Shown here: piece after piece, positions 25,493 through 37,202 of the stretch | Layout of the letters: every line of letters begins with the position of its first letter | Position numbering within the stretch: the stretch's first letter is position 1 | Assembly (NCBI GenBank): GCA_023395555.1 | Contig: JAEWYQ010000004.1 | Coordinates: 124,001 to 188,000, forward strand | Reading direction: 5' to 3' | Source: Bacillota bacterium | Lineage (GTDB): Bacteria; Bacillota; Clostridia; Lachnospirales; Lachnospiraceae | Length of the DNA stretch: 64,000 nucleotides | Position numbers and translations under genes: made by a program | The notes under the pieces: generated by a model | Seen by the model: only the letters and a program-made list of their open reading frames with translations | Database searches by the model: none | Told to the model about the DNA's origin: nothing

Positions 25493-26428
25493 TCACCCCT
25501 TTACAGAACCTACGGTAAGGCCCTTAATAAAATATTTCTGGAAAAACGGATATGCTATGATGATGGGCCCGATTACCGTCAGTACGGTTGCCATAGTGGC
25601 CGAATATTCCGGTATTCCCTGCTGCACTGCAATCAGGGCCGCACCCGATATATTTTTATTATTGAGAAGGAACTCAATATTTTTCTGGATTTTTACCAGC
25701 AGAAGCTGCAGGGGCATCTTGCTGGAGCTTTCGATATAGAGCAGGGCATGCTGCCAGTCATTCCAAAAGGCCGTTGCCATCATAAAGCCCACGGAGGCAA
25801 GCACCGGTTTCATCAGCGGCAGGATAATCTGGAAAAAGGTTCTGAATTCACCTGCTCCGTCGATGCGGGCGGAGTCCGTCAGTTCATCGGGAATGCTGGT
25901 CTGTATGTACGTCCGCAGGATAATCACATTCATGGTGGAAACCGTCAGCGGCAGGATCAGCAGCCATATGCTGTCCTTCATGTGATATACCGAGGTAAAG
26001 ATCAGATAGCTGGCCAGCTGACCTCCCGAGAAAAGCATGGGTATCATCAAATACAGCGCCAGCATCCTTCTTAACCGGAAATCCTTCCTGCTGACCGCAA
26101 AGGCAAATAAGCTCATAATCAGCAGACCCAGGAAGGTTCCTGCCACAGTGATGGAGACGGTAACTCCATAGGATACAAAAAGCTGTCGTCCGTATTTCAA
26201 AACATATTCAAAGCCCCTGAGAGAAAGCTTCTCCGGAAAATAGCTGAAGCCGTTGGATGCAATGCTCTTATCATCCGTAAATGCAATTACAAAGACCAGT
26301 ACAATGGGTAACAGGCAGAACAATGTGTATAGTCCAAGAACTGCCGCCAATATATACTGGCTGATTCCCTTTCCCTTTCTTCTCTTCTTCCTCATGACGC
26401 TTCCCTGCGCCGCCGCTAAATTATTCAT
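25493..26428 (-). CDS. Sugar ABC transporter permease, YtcP/AraQ type
   Basis: A 311-residue membrane permease with about six spans. The EAA loop is LTDSARIDGAGEFRTFFQIILPLMKPVLA, and the terminus YFIKGLTVGSVKG is typical. The ATG at 26428 is chosen: GGAGGAG lies 7 bases upstream, with the alternative GTG at 26434 too close to it. It lies between its partner permease and the binding-protein gene; no ATPase gene is present. Confidence 0.92.
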   Translation of the reverse strand: MNNLAAAQGSVMRKKRRKGKGISQYILAAVLGLYTLFCLLPIVLVFVIAFTDDKSIASNGFSYFPEKLSLRGFEYVLKYGRQLFVSYGVTVSITVAGTFLGLLIMSLFAFAVSRKDFRLRRMLALYLMIPMLFSGGQLASYLIFTSVYHMKDSIWLLILPLTVSTMNVIILRTYIQTSIPDELTDSARIDGAGEFRTFFQIILPLMKPVLASVGFMMATAFWNDWQHALLYIESSSKMPLQLLLVKIQKNIEFLLNNKNISGAALIAVQQGIPEYSATMATVLTVIGPIIIAYPFFQKYFIKGLTVGSVKG

Positions 26429-26451
26429 ATTCACTCCTCCAGTTTATAAGC

Positions 26452-27366
26452 TTAGAACAAAGAATTCTCCGGTGCGGCTTTTCTCACAATGCCATTGGCC
26501 ACCAGGATCAGCGCCAGGCCTACAATGGACTGATAGAAGGTTGCGGCTGCGGTGAAGCCATAATCCGGCGTGGTCAGAAGCGCATTCAGAACATAAGAAT
26601 CGATAACCTGGGTGGTCGAATATATAATACCGCTGTTCCTGGTCACCTGATAGAACAGACCGGTCTCCGAACGCATGATACCTCCGACGCTGAGCAGAAG
26701 CATAATGGTGATCATAGGAACCAGGCAAGGCAGGGTTATGTGATAGATCTGCCTTCTCTTGTTGGCACCGTCAATCTGTGCCGCCTCATACATCTCCTGG
26801 TCGATACCGGCCAGGACCGACATATACAGAACCGAACCGTAGCCCACACTGTTCCACATCTTAACAATGGTTAATATCATCGGCCAGTGCTTCGGGTTGG
26901 TATACCAGCGGACCGCATCCGCTCCGAACATCTGCATAATATTATTGACCATACCGTTGTTACTGAAGAATGCGTATACAATAAATTGAACCGCAGCATA
27001 GGAAATGAATACGGGTATGATCATGATGCTCTGAAAGGCCTTCCCCATGCGCTTGAACACAAGCTGGTCAATCCCGATGGCAACCGCAATATTCAGCAGG
27101 GTGCCCAGAATGGTAAATACCGCATAATAAGATAATGTGTTGGAGGTCATCCTCCAGAATGTCTTTCCCGAAGCCAGCAGAAACTTAAAATTATTCAGTC
27201 CGACCCAGGGACTCTTCCAGATACCCGCACCATAATCAAACTTCTTGAAGGCCATTACCAACCCGGCCATAGGCATATAGCTGAATAAAAACAGTACAAG
27301 AATCACCGGAATGCACATAATAAGATGCGCCCTATGCTTCCATGTGTTGCGCCAAAACTCTTTCAT
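26452..27366 (-). CDS. Sugar ABC transporter permease, LplB type
   Basis: A 304-residue permease, first gene of the second importer. About six spans start with LIMCIPVILVLFLFSYMPMAGLVMAF. The EAA loop reads MYEAAQIDGANKRRQIYHITLPCLVPM. GGAGGAGAGAGG precedes the ATG. A strong promoter lies 47-75 bp upstream. No dedicated regulator gene is adjacent, but a cre-like site is further upstream. Confidence 0.92.
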   Translation of the reverse strand: MKEFWRNTWKHRAHLIMCIPVILVLFLFSYMPMAGLVMAFKKFDYGAGIWKSPWVGLNNFKFLLASGKTFWRMTSNTLSYYAVFTILGTLLNIAVAIGIDQLVFKRMGKAFQSIMIIPVFISYAAVQFIVYAFFSNNGMVNNIMQMFGADAVRWYTNPKHWPMILTIVKMWNSVGYGSVLYMSVLAGIDQEMYEAAQIDGANKRRQIYHITLPCLVPMITIMLLLSVGGIMRSETGLFYQVTRNSGIIYSTTQVIDSYVLNALLTTPDYGFTAAATFYQSIVGLALILVANGIVRKAAPENSLF

Positions 27367-27412
27367 CCTCTCTCCTCCAGCTTAATCGTTTTCTATTAAA
27401 GTCATTAAGCAC

Positions 27413-27441
27413 ATTGTACATTTTATTTTACTTTATGTCAA
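27413..27441 (-). promoter_or_regulatory. Promoter of the second sugar importer
   Basis: On the minus strand, TTGACA (27436-27441), a 17-base spacer and TACAAT (27413-27418), an almost consensus vegetative promoter. The 425-bp gap 27367-27791 also contains the cre-like site and the divergent tetR promoter, and is otherwise AT-rich and gene-free. Confidence 0.75.
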
Positions 27442-27644
27442 TATATATGTTTGTTATCACAATTATAACTTATATTAATAGTAATATTTATTTTCTATTT
27501 AAGACAAAAATCATGCTTTTTGAATAATTTTCACAATACTTATCTTAAACCTTTTCGTAAATAAATGCAAGCACTTTTTTTGATAAAATATTCCATCATA
27601 TTGAATTCATTAGATAATCTAGGTTTTTATGAGCGCTTGATAAA

Positions 27645-27658
27645 TGTAAACGTTTTCG
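27645..27658. promoter_or_regulatory. CcpA cre-like site
   Basis: TGTAAACGTTTTCG matches the cre consensus (TGNAANCGNWNNCW) at all but the last position. It lies about 205 bp upstream of the importer promoter and 70 bp upstream of the tetR promoter, so it could mediate catabolite control of either. Confidence 0.5.
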
Positions 27659-27730
27659 TAATTATACTACAAAAAAACGCATAAGGCATCGTATTACAGT
27701 TCAGAGGGCACCAACAGCAAAGAGGAGTTG

Positions 27731-27759
27731 TTGACAAAAGCTTTCATAAACGCTATAAT
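27731..27759 (+). promoter_or_regulatory. Consensus promoter of the tetR-ABC operon
   Basis: TTGACA (27731-27736), a 17-base spacer and TATAAT (27754-27759): a perfect sigma-A promoter. The TetR operator begins on the last T of the -10 box. Confidence 0.9.
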
Positions 27760-27782
27760 GACTATACAAAACAAACTAGTCA
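27759..27782. promoter_or_regulatory. TetR-type operator 1
   Basis: Inverted repeat TGACTA-N12-TAGTCA, starting at the last base of the -10 box and ending 9 bases before the TetR start. A second copy with the same spacing is at 28407-28430. Confidence 0.8.
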
Positions 27783-27791
27783 AAAAGAGGG

Positions 27792-28388
27792 ATGGAATTG
27801 CCTAAAATATATTCAGATAATGAACGAGCATATATCAAAAAAAGACTGAAAGAAGAAGCCGCATATTGCCTTTCAACTTTTGGGATTAGACGCACTACGG
27901 TAGATCAGCTGGTGGAGCGTGTACAAATCCCCAAGGGTACTTTTTACTTGTTCTATGAAGCAAAAGAAATATTATTGTTTGAGGTATTATTAGAGCAGCA
28001 TGAAACCATAGAAAAGCAGCTGCTGGATGAAATCAAAGCCTTGCAACAGCATATAACAGCTGAAAGCCTGACCGAAATAATATATGGCTTTTTTAAAGCA
28101 ATAGATGAAACAGGCTTATTGCGTCTTCTGACAACCGGAGAAATTGAACTGCTTTACCGCAAACTGCCGCAGGAGGTTATGCAGGCTCATTTTTTACATG
28201 ATAGTACAATGATTAAAGATATTGTAGGAATGGTTTCATGTACTGATAAAATCAACACTGATTATTTTGCGGCTGCTTTCAGAAACCTGTTTATCAGCAT
28301 GATTTATAAACGCGAGGCAGGCGAAGAATATTTTAATGAAGCTTTAAAGCTTACGATCAGAGGTTTAGTATTACAAATGTTGAATTAA
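27792..28388 (+). CDS. TetR-family transcriptional regulator
   Basis: A 198-residue TetR protein. The N-terminal HTH is CLSTFGIRRTTVDQLVERVQIPKGTFYLFYEAKEILLFEVL; the helical C-terminal part would bind a ligand. The ATG at 27792 is only 0-2 bases after GAGGG, so the in-frame TTG two codons later has better spacing and may be the true start. The strong promoter with an overlapping operator indicates autorepression. The three downstream genes encode an exporter whose own promoter has the same operator, so this is a repressor-exporter pair. The region looks more AT-rich than its flanks, possibly acquired. Confidence 0.92.
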   Translation: MELPKIYSDNERAYIKKRLKEEAAYCLSTFGIRRTTVDQLVERVQIPKGTFYLFYEAKEILLFEVLLEQHETIEKQLLDEIKALQQHITAESLTEIIYGFFKAIDETGLLRLLTTGEIELLYRKLPQEVMQAHFLHDSTMIKDIVGMVSCTDKINTDYFAAAFRNLFISMIYKREAGEEYFNEALKLTIRGLVLQMLN

Positions 28389-28407
28389 AAAAATTTACCG
28401 TTTTAAT
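28380..28407 (+). promoter_or_regulatory. Internal promoter of the ABC exporter genes
   Basis: TTGAAT (28380-28385), a 16-base spacer and TTTAAT (28402-28407), overlapping the end of the tetR gene. The operator starts on the last T of the -10 box, exactly as in the tetR promoter. Confidence 0.6.
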
Positions 28408-28430
28408 GACCAAAAATAACGTCTTAGTCA
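28407..28430. promoter_or_regulatory. TetR-type operator 2
   Basis: Inverted repeat TGACCA-N12-TAGTCA, same arm sequence (one change), spacing and placement relative to the -10 box as operator 1. Confidence 0.75.
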
Positions 28431-28445
28431 TTTAAGGAGAAGATC

Positions 28446-29291
28446 ATGCTAACCGTCAAAAATCTATCATTTAGCTATTCAAAAAAACCCTTCATTACAG
28501 ATATGAATTTTCATGTTAAAAAAGGAGAAATATTTGGTTTCTTAGGCCCCTCCGGTGCAGGGAAAACAACATTGCAAAAGATACTTACGGGTTTAATCAC
28601 AACATATGAGGGAAGCGTCAAGCTGGACGGCATTGAATGCAAAGAACATGATAACCGCTTTTATGAAAATATTGGTGTTGATTTTGAATATTCAACTTTG
28701 TATGAAAAATTAACCGCTCGGCAAAATCTTGAGTTCTTCAGCTCACTCTATGCAAAAAAAACACAGGCAATTGATAAAAGTCTTGAATTTATTGGATTAC
28801 AGAACGATGCGGACAAAAAGGTATCCGATTATTCAAAGGGCATGAAGTCAAGATTGAATTTCTTAAAAGCTCTGCTTCACGATCCGGATATCTTATTCCT
28901 TGACGAACCAACAAGCGGTCTTGACCCAACCAACAGCCAATTAATGAAGGATATGATCTTACAGCAGAAAGCGAAGGGTAAAACCATATTTTTAACTACA
29001 CACAATATGGCAGATGCAGCAGAACTATGCGACAGAGTGGCTTTCATTGTGAATGGCAGTATTAAGGCTCTGGATAGTCCGCACAATCTGATTATGCAAA
29101 AAGGAGCAACAAAAGTTATCTATACTTACTATGACAAGCAGGAACGCACAGGTGAGTGTCTGCTTTCTCAAATATCGAAGGACGATATGCTGACCGGTCT
29201 GATTAAAGAAAACCGTATATTATCCATTCACAGCAGCGAGCCGACTTTGAATGATATTTTTATGGAGGTAACAGGGAGGACATTGCAATGA
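28446..29291 (+). CDS. ABC exporter ATP-binding protein
   Basis: A 281-residue ATPase. Walker A is LGPSGAGKTT, the signature region is VSDYSKGMKSRLNF, and Walker B is ILFLDEPTSGLD, with the switch histidine in LTTHNMADAAELCD. The C-terminal ~70 residues form the small accessory domain common in bacteriocin or drug exporters. AAGGAG precedes the ATG. It overlaps the next gene by 4 bases (ATGA) and would pair with the two membrane proteins that follow. Confidence 0.92.
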   Translation: MLTVKNLSFSYSKKPFITDMNFHVKKGEIFGFLGPSGAGKTTLQKILTGLITTYEGSVKLDGIECKEHDNRFYENIGVDFEYSTLYEKLTARQNLEFFSSLYAKKTQAIDKSLEFIGLQNDADKKVSDYSKGMKSRLNFLKALLHDPDILFLDEPTSGLDPTNSQLMKDMILQQKAKGKTIFLTTHNMADAAELCDRVAFIVNGSIKALDSPHNLIMQKGATKVIYTYYDKQERTGECLLSQISKDDMLTGLIKENRILSIHSSEPTLNDIFMEVTGRTLQ

Positions 29292-29968
29292 GAATTATAA
29301 AACTAATACTCGGAGATATTTATTTTCAGTTTAAATATGGATTTTACTTTATTTATATCGTGTTCTGTACCCTGTATGTTTTCTTGCTTTTCATCTTTCC
29401 GGAGGCATGGCGTGAAAAAGCAGTAAGCATTATGATTTATTCCGACCCTGCGGCAATGGGACTTTTCTTTATGGGCGCGATTGTGTTGTTAGAAAAAAGT
29501 CAAAGGGTATTAAACGCTTTGGCCGTTTCTCCTGTAAAAGTCATAGAGTATATAATATCAAAGATAGTATCTCTAATGCTGATTTCTGTACTGGTGTCTT
29601 TGGTACTTGCATTTATGGCAGGGCTTAGAAATATTCCGGAGGTCTTACTTGCAACGGCGCTGACTTCAATGATTTTCACTTTATTGGGCTTAATTGCAGC
29701 GGCAAAAATAAACAGTCTGAATCAGTATATCATTATGACTGTTCCGCTGGAGCTTATTTGCTTTGTACCGCCCATCCTGTTCTTGCTTGCCCCATCCGTC
29801 ATCATGCGGTGGTATCCTTTGAACGGCAGCATTGCATTAATCTCAAATAGCAGCCTGAATCCCCTGTATGATATTTCTATGCTGCTAATTATAATCATTT
29901 GCTTATTCATGATTGCTCAACGGACAACCACGAAAATGTGGAGAAGTCTTGGAGGGATTACCTTATGA
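29288..29968 (+). CDS. ABC-2 type exporter permease A
   Basis: A 226-residue protein with about six membrane spans; the middle part EKSQRVLNALAVSPVKVIEYIISKI is the cytoplasmic coupling helix region of ABC-2 permeases. It starts within the ATPase stop codon and its own stop overlaps the next start, so all three are translationally coupled. It probably forms a heterodimer with permease B. The exported molecule is unknown. Confidence 0.85.
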   Translation: MRIIKLILGDIYFQFKYGFYFIYIVFCTLYVFLLFIFPEAWREKAVSIMIYSDPAAMGLFFMGAIVLLEKSQRVLNALAVSPVKVIEYIISKIVSLMLISVLVSLVLAFMAGLRNIPEVLLATALTSMIFTLLGLIAAAKINSLNQYIIMTVPLELICFVPPILFLLAPSVIMRWYPLNGSIALISNSSLNPLYDISMLLIIIICLFMIAQRTTTKMWRSLGGITL

Positions 29969-30672
29969 AAGCGATTTATATTTGCTTTTCGCAGGTGCTG
30001 CGACAGTTGAAGCATGATGCTATGCTTATAATAATTGCCTTTGTTCCTCTGCTTGCAGGAATCTTTTTTCGGTTTATTATCCCTGTTATAGAGGAGCTGA
30101 TAACTGGTTATTTGGGCATAAATGAAGTTCTAGCTCCCTATTATAGGTTGTTTGACTTGTTTCTAATAATTCTAACACCATCCATGTTCAATTACGTTGT
30201 TGCCATGGTAATGCTGGAAGAAGCGGACGATCATCTGATTTCCTATTTAGCCGTTACACCTTTGGGGAAAACAGGATATTTGCTGTCAAGATTGGGGGCT
30301 ATAGGGCTTATTTCATTCCCTGCCAGCATTTTTGTGTCAGCATTTTTCCATCTCTCCCAAGCAAATATGCTGATTCTTACCGGTATTGCACTGGCCGGAA
30401 CGATTCAAGGTGTTGTCATAGCTCTGCTTATTGTCACTCTATCCACAAATAAGGTGGAAGGTATGGCGGTTGGGAAAATGGTAACGATCTTCAATTTAGG
30501 AGCATTTGCTCCATATTTTATAACTGGAAAAATGCAATATATATTATCGCTTTTGCCATCATTTTGGATGGCAAAAGCGATACAATCAAGTAATTATTTC
30601 GCATTATTTATTTCAATTTTATTTGCGGTGCTTTGGATTACCCTTCTATCAAGAAAATTTATCCAAAAGTAA
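29965..30672 (+). CDS. ABC-2 type exporter permease B
   Basis: A 235-residue membrane protein with about six spans. The coupling region EEADDHLISYLAVTPLGKTGYLLSRL parallels that of permease A. The ATG at 29965 is chosen because GGAGGGATTACCTT precedes it and it overlaps the previous stop by 4 bases (ATGA); the frame extends to 29899 without a ribosome site. Last gene of the tetR operon. Confidence 0.85.
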   Translation: MKAIYICFSQVLRQLKHDAMLIIIAFVPLLAGIFFRFIIPVIEELITGYLGINEVLAPYYRLFDLFLIILTPSMFNYVVAMVMLEEADDHLISYLAVTPLGKTGYLLSRLGAIGLISFPASIFVSAFFHLSQANMLILTGIALAGTIQGVVIALLIVTLSTNKVEGMAVGKMVTIFNLGAFAPYFITGKMQYILSLLPSFWMAKAIQSSNYFALFISILFAVLWITLLSRKFIQK

Positions 30673-30807
30673 CTCGTTAGACCATGGGATAATCTTTATC
30701 ACCGTATAAGGCTATTTCCGTTAGTGTATCATATCTTTTTCCAGTTGCGGGTTATCTGCCGGCATAGCACTTGCAGTCATCACACCGGCCAAAATCGCAC
30801 GGCGGAA

Positions 30808-31617
30808 TTAGCTCAGACGTATTATCATCAAGGAAGCTCCTGCGGCATTGTTCAGCAGAACGGCAGCGCCTATAATCGATGCAAACATCTGCAGGGCTAC
30901 GGTAGCTCCTGCTCCCAGGTTAATCTCTATCTCATTGGAGTAGTTCGACAAGGTAACAATTGGATTTATCGTCGATGCCGTATTGGGTGATCCATTGATC
31001 AGCAGCCGGGACCCCAATAACAGGCCAAGGGTCGTATTAATATGGTAGGAAATTCGATACAGTCCTGCCGTATTAATTGTAAAAACCGTGTCAGTTCCAT
31101 TTACCGTAATGTCCGGTGATAATAGCTGCACACTCGGCAGGGGGACATTTGTTGCCCCCAATGCAACACTAATTGTCGAACCTGCAGTATTTACCGCATA
31201 TCCTGCCGTGGCTGTCAGATTAGGACCGGGGGCTCCTGTAGGACCTGTGGCTCCGGTGGCTCCGGCAGCTCCTTCGGCGGGACCTGTGGCTCCCGTCGCT
31301 CCCGTGGCTCCCGTTACCCCCGGAATTACCGGTGCCTGGAGAGCTGCGGCCATCTTGGAATTCAGCATCAACTGGCTTCCAAGAACACTGTCCAGCATAT
31401 CCTGAACACTTCCATTTACATCCACTACTTCTTCATAGGTTGCATTCCCTCCGGTCAAACCAGGCAGGGACCCCAGTACAAATTGCAGATTTTCCCCCTC
31501 CGCATTGAGAATGTGGCTTAATCCAAGCTCCTCATATGCTATGGAGGATATAATCTGATTTATCGCATCCCCTCGGTCAAGAGGGGGGCTGATTGTGGGA
31601 AAGCTGGGTTGTGACAT
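30808..31617 (-). CDS. Collagen-like spore surface protein with BclA-type C-terminal domain (1)
   Basis: A 269-residue protein in three parts. Residues 1-95 form the N-terminal domain shared with the two other collagen genes here ([37 protein letters not shown]). A short Gly-X-Thr stretch follows ([14 protein letters not shown]..., interrupted by an AEG break). The last ~135 residues are a BclA_C/TNF-like trimerisation domain ending GASLMIIRLS. The start at MSQPSF (31617) has AAGGAGG 8 bases upstream. The Thr-rich repeats are probably O-glycosylated by the nearby glycosyltransferases. Location on the exosporium or spore coat is inferred. Confidence 0.85.
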   Translation of the reverse strand: MSQPSFPTISPPLDRGDAINQIISSIAYEELGLSHILNAEGENLQFVLGSLPGLTGGNATYEEVVDVNGSVQDMLDSVLGSQLMLNSKMAAALQAPVIPGVTGATGATGATGPAEGAAGATGATGPTGAPGPNLTATAGYAVNTAGSTISVALGATNVPLPSVQLLSPDITVNGTDTVFTINTAGLYRISYHINTTLGLLLGSRLLINGSPNTASTINPIVTLSNYSNEIEINLGAGATVALQMFASIIGAAVLLNNAAGASLMIIRLS

Positions 31618-31632
31618 ATACATTCCCTCCTT

Positions 31633-32653
<1,021 letters not shown>

Positions 32654-32671
32654 ATTAAATACACTTCCTCT

Positions 32672-33787
32672 CTATAAACAGATCTCTTGGCTGGTTAATT
32701 CTATCTCTTCTCCCTTCAGTCTCGCTTTTGCCGGTTCAAATTCCGGATTCCATAAAGCAGATTGACGGTACGCCTCCTGTGCGGCTTCCTGAAATCCCAA
32801 TTTGGTATAGCATTCTCCCATATAATAATACGCGTAAAAGCTTCCGCTTCCCGCTTTTATGAGATAGCCGGGACTCTCTTCCCCCAGTACAATACAATAA
32901 ATAAAAGCCTTGATGGCTCTTTCATACTCTTCCTGGCGGTATAAAAGGATGCCCCGCAGAAAATGAAGCTCCACATAATCAGGATACAGCTCCACGGCCT
33001 TTTCTATCCCTTGGAAGGCAATCTCTATTCTATCCGACCTTAGCAATATTTCGTATTTTAACCTGTAAATCAGAGCAGGCGGTAACACACCCTGCAGCAG
33101 AAACCTTGCAATGGCCTTATCCAGGCTGAGCAAGGCTTCATCCGTCTCCTTCAGCCGATAAAGCTCGGCTGCAATGTGATAATCAAGCCATGGATCTTTA
33201 CTGCCTTCTTCCTGTTCTCTGACCAGCAGCCGCAGGTTGCGAATTGCCTTCCCCGCTATTGCTTCATCCGAATAACCATAGTGAAGAATTCCGAGAACGC
33301 CGCATATCCCTTCTTCCTCCTTATCCAGGTCAAATACCAGCTTTTCATGGATAGAACCTTGAAAATGCAGATTCAATCCGTTACGGAACAGCAGATAATT
33401 ATAGGAAGTGTAATACTGGCCCTTTATAAGGGACTCGGCTCCGCTTACATGCAGCATTTTTACAGAGTAGACACTCTTTTTCTCTTTTTCCAGGTAATCC
33501 TTCAGGCATTCCCCTTCTCTGACCTGTAACTCCATATCAGCATCCATCCACAAAATCCAGTCCGATGATGCCTTCTCTATACTAAAATTGCGCGCTTGCG
33601 CAAAATTATCCTTCCATTCAAAATCAAAGACCTTTGCTCCGTATTCCAGACAGATTTCTTTTGTTCGGTCCGAGGAACCGGTATCCGCTATAATGATTTC
33701 ATCCACTATGTCCCTGGCACTTTCCAGGCAGCGCCTTATATTCTTCTCCTCATCCTTCACGATCATGCACAGGCTGATGGTACTCAT
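32672..33787 (-). CDS. Family 2 glycosyltransferase with TPR repeats (A)
   Basis: A 371-residue protein. The N-terminal GT-A domain (residues 1-~200) starts [22 protein letters not shown] and carries DTGSSDRTKEIC and the metal-binding WMDADMELQ. The C-terminal half is helical repeats of TPR type, including YPDYVELHFLRGILLYRQEEYERA. The ATG at 33787 is chosen over 33823, which would add 12 residues before the conserved start. It is first in a minus-strand unit with two collagen-like genes, so it probably glycosylates their Thr-rich repeats, as glycosyltransferases near bclA genes do elsewhere. Confidence 0.85.
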   Translation of the reverse strand: MSTISLCMIVKDEEKNIRRCLESARDIVDEIIIADTGSSDRTKEICLEYGAKVFDFEWKDNFAQARNFSIEKASSDWILWMDADMELQVREGECLKDYLEKEKKSVYSVKMLHVSGAESLIKGQYYTSYNYLLFRNGLNLHFQGSIHEKLVFDLDKEEEGICGVLGILHYGYSDEAIAGKAIRNLRLLVREQEEGSKDPWLDYHIAAELYRLKETDEALLSLDKAIARFLLQGVLPPALIYRLKYEILLRSDRIEIAFQGIEKAVELYPDYVELHFLRGILLYRQEEYERAIKAFIYCIVLGEESPGYLIKAGSGSFYAYYYMGECYTKLGFQEAAQEAYRQSALWNPEFEPAKARLKGEEIELTSQEICL

Positions 33788-33937
33788 GCTTTCATCCTCT
33801 CCTATTCTGTAGGTCAATAACATATTATGAGAAATCCCTCCATATTGTTACTAAATTTCCTTCCGTTCATCACCAACTGCCAAAATGCTACATATGATGT
33901 AATGAAATACTCAATCTACTCTTCAGGAGTGTGAACT

Positions 33938-35020
33938 ATGGTTACCATCAGCTTATGCATGATTGTTAAAAATGAAGAAGCTTCTATTCAACGATGTCTG
34001 AATTCCGTCTGCAATGCAGTGGATGAGATTATTATAGTAGATACCGGCTCTGCGGACCGGACCAAAGAACTATGCGCAAGGTACACCGATAAAATATATG
34101 ATTTCCAATGGATCGACGATTTTTCAGCAGCCCGCAATTATTCCTACAGCTTTGCAACCTGCGACTACATTATGTGGCTGGATGCCGATGACATCCTGCT
34201 CCCGGCGGACTGCGCCCAGTTCATGGAGCTAAAGAAAAATCTTGACCCCAATGTCAACGCCGTAATGTTCCGATATCATACCGGAACTGACCTGTGGGGC
34301 AATACGGTCTTTTCTTATTACAGGGAACGGCTGTCCAAAAGAGAGTGCGGTTTTCGATGGATGGAGCCTGTCCACGAATACTTAAGTATCGGCGGCACCA
34401 TTATCAATTCAGAAATTGCTGTCACCCACGGTAAATTTCCGGGAACAGGGCACGCATCGAGAAATCTGGATATCTACGAGGATGCCAGAAGAAAAGGAAC
34501 CATATTGTCACCCCGCGGTACCTATTATTATGCCCGGGAGCTGAAGGATCATGGCCGGAATGCGGATGCAGTCGTCCAATTCGAGGCCTTTCTGGATTCC
34601 GGACTGGGCTGGAAGGAGGATAATATTGCCGCCTGCGGGGAGCTTGCCGAATGCTACCGGAGGCTCGGTCATTCCCAAAAATCACTCCTGGCAATGCTGC
34701 GCAGCTTTGCCTATGATCTTCCCCGGGCAGAGCTTTGCTGCAAAATAGGTTACTATTATCAGGAAAAACAGGATTATGAGCGGGCCGCCTTCTGGTTTGA
34801 CTTTATTCTAAGCCTGAAGGAGCCGTCGGATTCCTGGGGATTCCTGCAGCATGACTGCTGGGGATACATTCCCTTGATTGAATGTGCCGTGTGCTATGAC
34901 CGTCTGGGAGATTACCAAAAAGCAAACGAATATAATAACCGGGCGCTTCTGCTTAAGCCCGATTCCATATCCGCGTTGAATAATCAAGCATATTTTAAAA
35001 CCAAGCTAGAAACCCCGTGA
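33938..35020 (+). CDS. Family 2 glycosyltransferase with TPR repeats (B)
   Basis: A 360-residue paralog of glycosyltransferase A, transcribed in the opposite direction. The GT-A domain begins [22 protein letters not shown] and contains [12 protein letters not shown] and [12 protein letters not shown]-like helices follow from about residue 200, ending [27 protein letters not shown] lies 8 bases before the ATG. Its stop is 15 bases before the start of a large collagen-like gene, so the two are co-transcribed. Likely modifies that protein. Confidence 0.88.
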   Translation: MVTISLCMIVKNEEASIQRCLNSVCNAVDEIIIVDTGSADRTKELCARYTDKIYDFQWIDDFSAARNYSYSFATCDYIMWLDADDILLPADCAQFMELKKNLDPNVNAVMFRYHTGTDLWGNTVFSYYRERLSKRECGFRWMEPVHEYLSIGGTIINSEIAVTHGKFPGTGHASRNLDIYEDARRKGTILSPRGTYYYARELKDHGRNADAVVQFEAFLDSGLGWKEDNIAACGELAECYRRLGHSQKSLLAMLRSFAYDLPRAELCCKIGYYYQEKQDYERAAFWFDFILSLKEPSDSWGFLQHDCWGYIPLIECAVCYDRLGDYQKANEYNNRALLLKPDSISALNNQAYFKTKLETP

Positions 35021-35034
35021 AAGGAGTAATTATT

Positions 35035-36399
<1,365 letters not shown>

Positions 36400-36429
36400 T
36401 ACAGATATCGCTGTTCCGTCTTAAATAGA

Positions 36430-36478
36430 GAGGCCGCTGCAAAATAGAAGAAATATAACTCCATTTTGCAGCGGCCTC
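36430..36478. terminator. Strong hairpin between convergent ends
   Basis: Perfect 16-base arms (36430-36445 and 36463-36478; core GGCCGCTGCAAAAT) with a 17-base loop. It lies after the collagen gene (plus) and after the permease remnant (minus). T-runs are weak. A related, less perfect hairpin occurs at 43184-43244. Confidence 0.65.
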
Positions 36479-36493
36479 CGTCTATCTTCTAAA

Positions 36494-36900
36494 TCAATAT
36501 TTCACTCCGCCCAACATAATTCCCTTTACAAAATACTTCTGCAGAAAGGGATAGACAAGCATAATGGGCAGCGTTGCCACCATAATAATGGCATATTTGA
36601 TGGTTTCAGCAACATTGGCCCTCTCGATATCTCCCATTCCCTGCATCATTTCGGTGCTGTTCTCAATCAGAATATCCCGTAGAATCAATTGCAAAGGATA
36701 CTTGCTTCTGTCACTGATGAAGGTCATGGCATAAAACCAGCCGTTCCACCGGTCAACTCCGTAGTACAGGACCATTACGGCAATGACCGGAAGGGAGAGC
36801 GGCAAGGTGATGTTGAAAAGAATTCTAAAATCATTGGCCCCGTCAATCTTTGCTGATTCTTCCAGACTCTCGGAAATGGAAGCAAAATGTGTTTTCATGA
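36494..36900 (-). pseudogene. C-terminal remnant of a YtcP-type sugar ABC permease
   Basis: About 135 residues of a YtcP/AraQ permease remain: the EAA loop (SLEESAKIDGANDFRILFNITLPLSLPV), the last membrane spans and the complete terminus YFVKGIMLGGVKY. The N-terminal half is missing. The open frame continues to 36964 only by reading out of frame through a sigma-factor fragment. Not functional as a transporter subunit. Confidence 0.85.
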
Positions 36901-37098
36901 TAGAGGATAAGGCCGCTGCGGCGGAATTGTATTCCATACTCCAAGGTAGGTGTCGTTGACGCATTCGAAAGCATCTTCGTTATTCCTTAGTACATTCATA
37001 GCAATTCTAAATACTAACTTTTCATATTTTGCCGACAATTCCATAACCGCTTGCTGGGAACGTTCAAAGAACAAATCGATAATTTTACTATCTTCCAT
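36895..37098 (-). pseudogene. N-terminal remnant of a sigma-70 family factor
   Basis: About 67 residues (MEDSKIIDLFFERSQQAVMELSAK...) correspond to region 2 of an ECF-like sigma factor, up to NDTYLGVWNTIPPQRP. The rest of region 2 and all of region 4 are gone. The fragment is joined directly, near 36895-36903, to the permease remnant. A GGGGGTG ribosome site is still present upstream. Confidence 0.85.
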
Positions 37099-37202
37099 TA
37101 CCATCACCCCCGTATAATATATTTATAATTTGACGGATGCAGCTTTTCTGCTTATTTAGGTTAGATCTTTCTGTTCGGTTACTAATTAACTACCCTTTTA
37201 TA

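Noticed and set aside
30673..30807. About 27 minus-strand codons (RRAILAGVMTASAMPADN...) after the first collagen gene
   Set aside because: It looks faintly protein-like but has no start or ribosome site and is too short to name; it may be a remnant or chance.
33788..33937. Sigma-K-like promoter boxes (CATA-type) between the two glycosyltransferase genes
   Set aside because: Only partial matches to the -10 consensus were found, so no promoter feature is called, although sporulation control is plausible.
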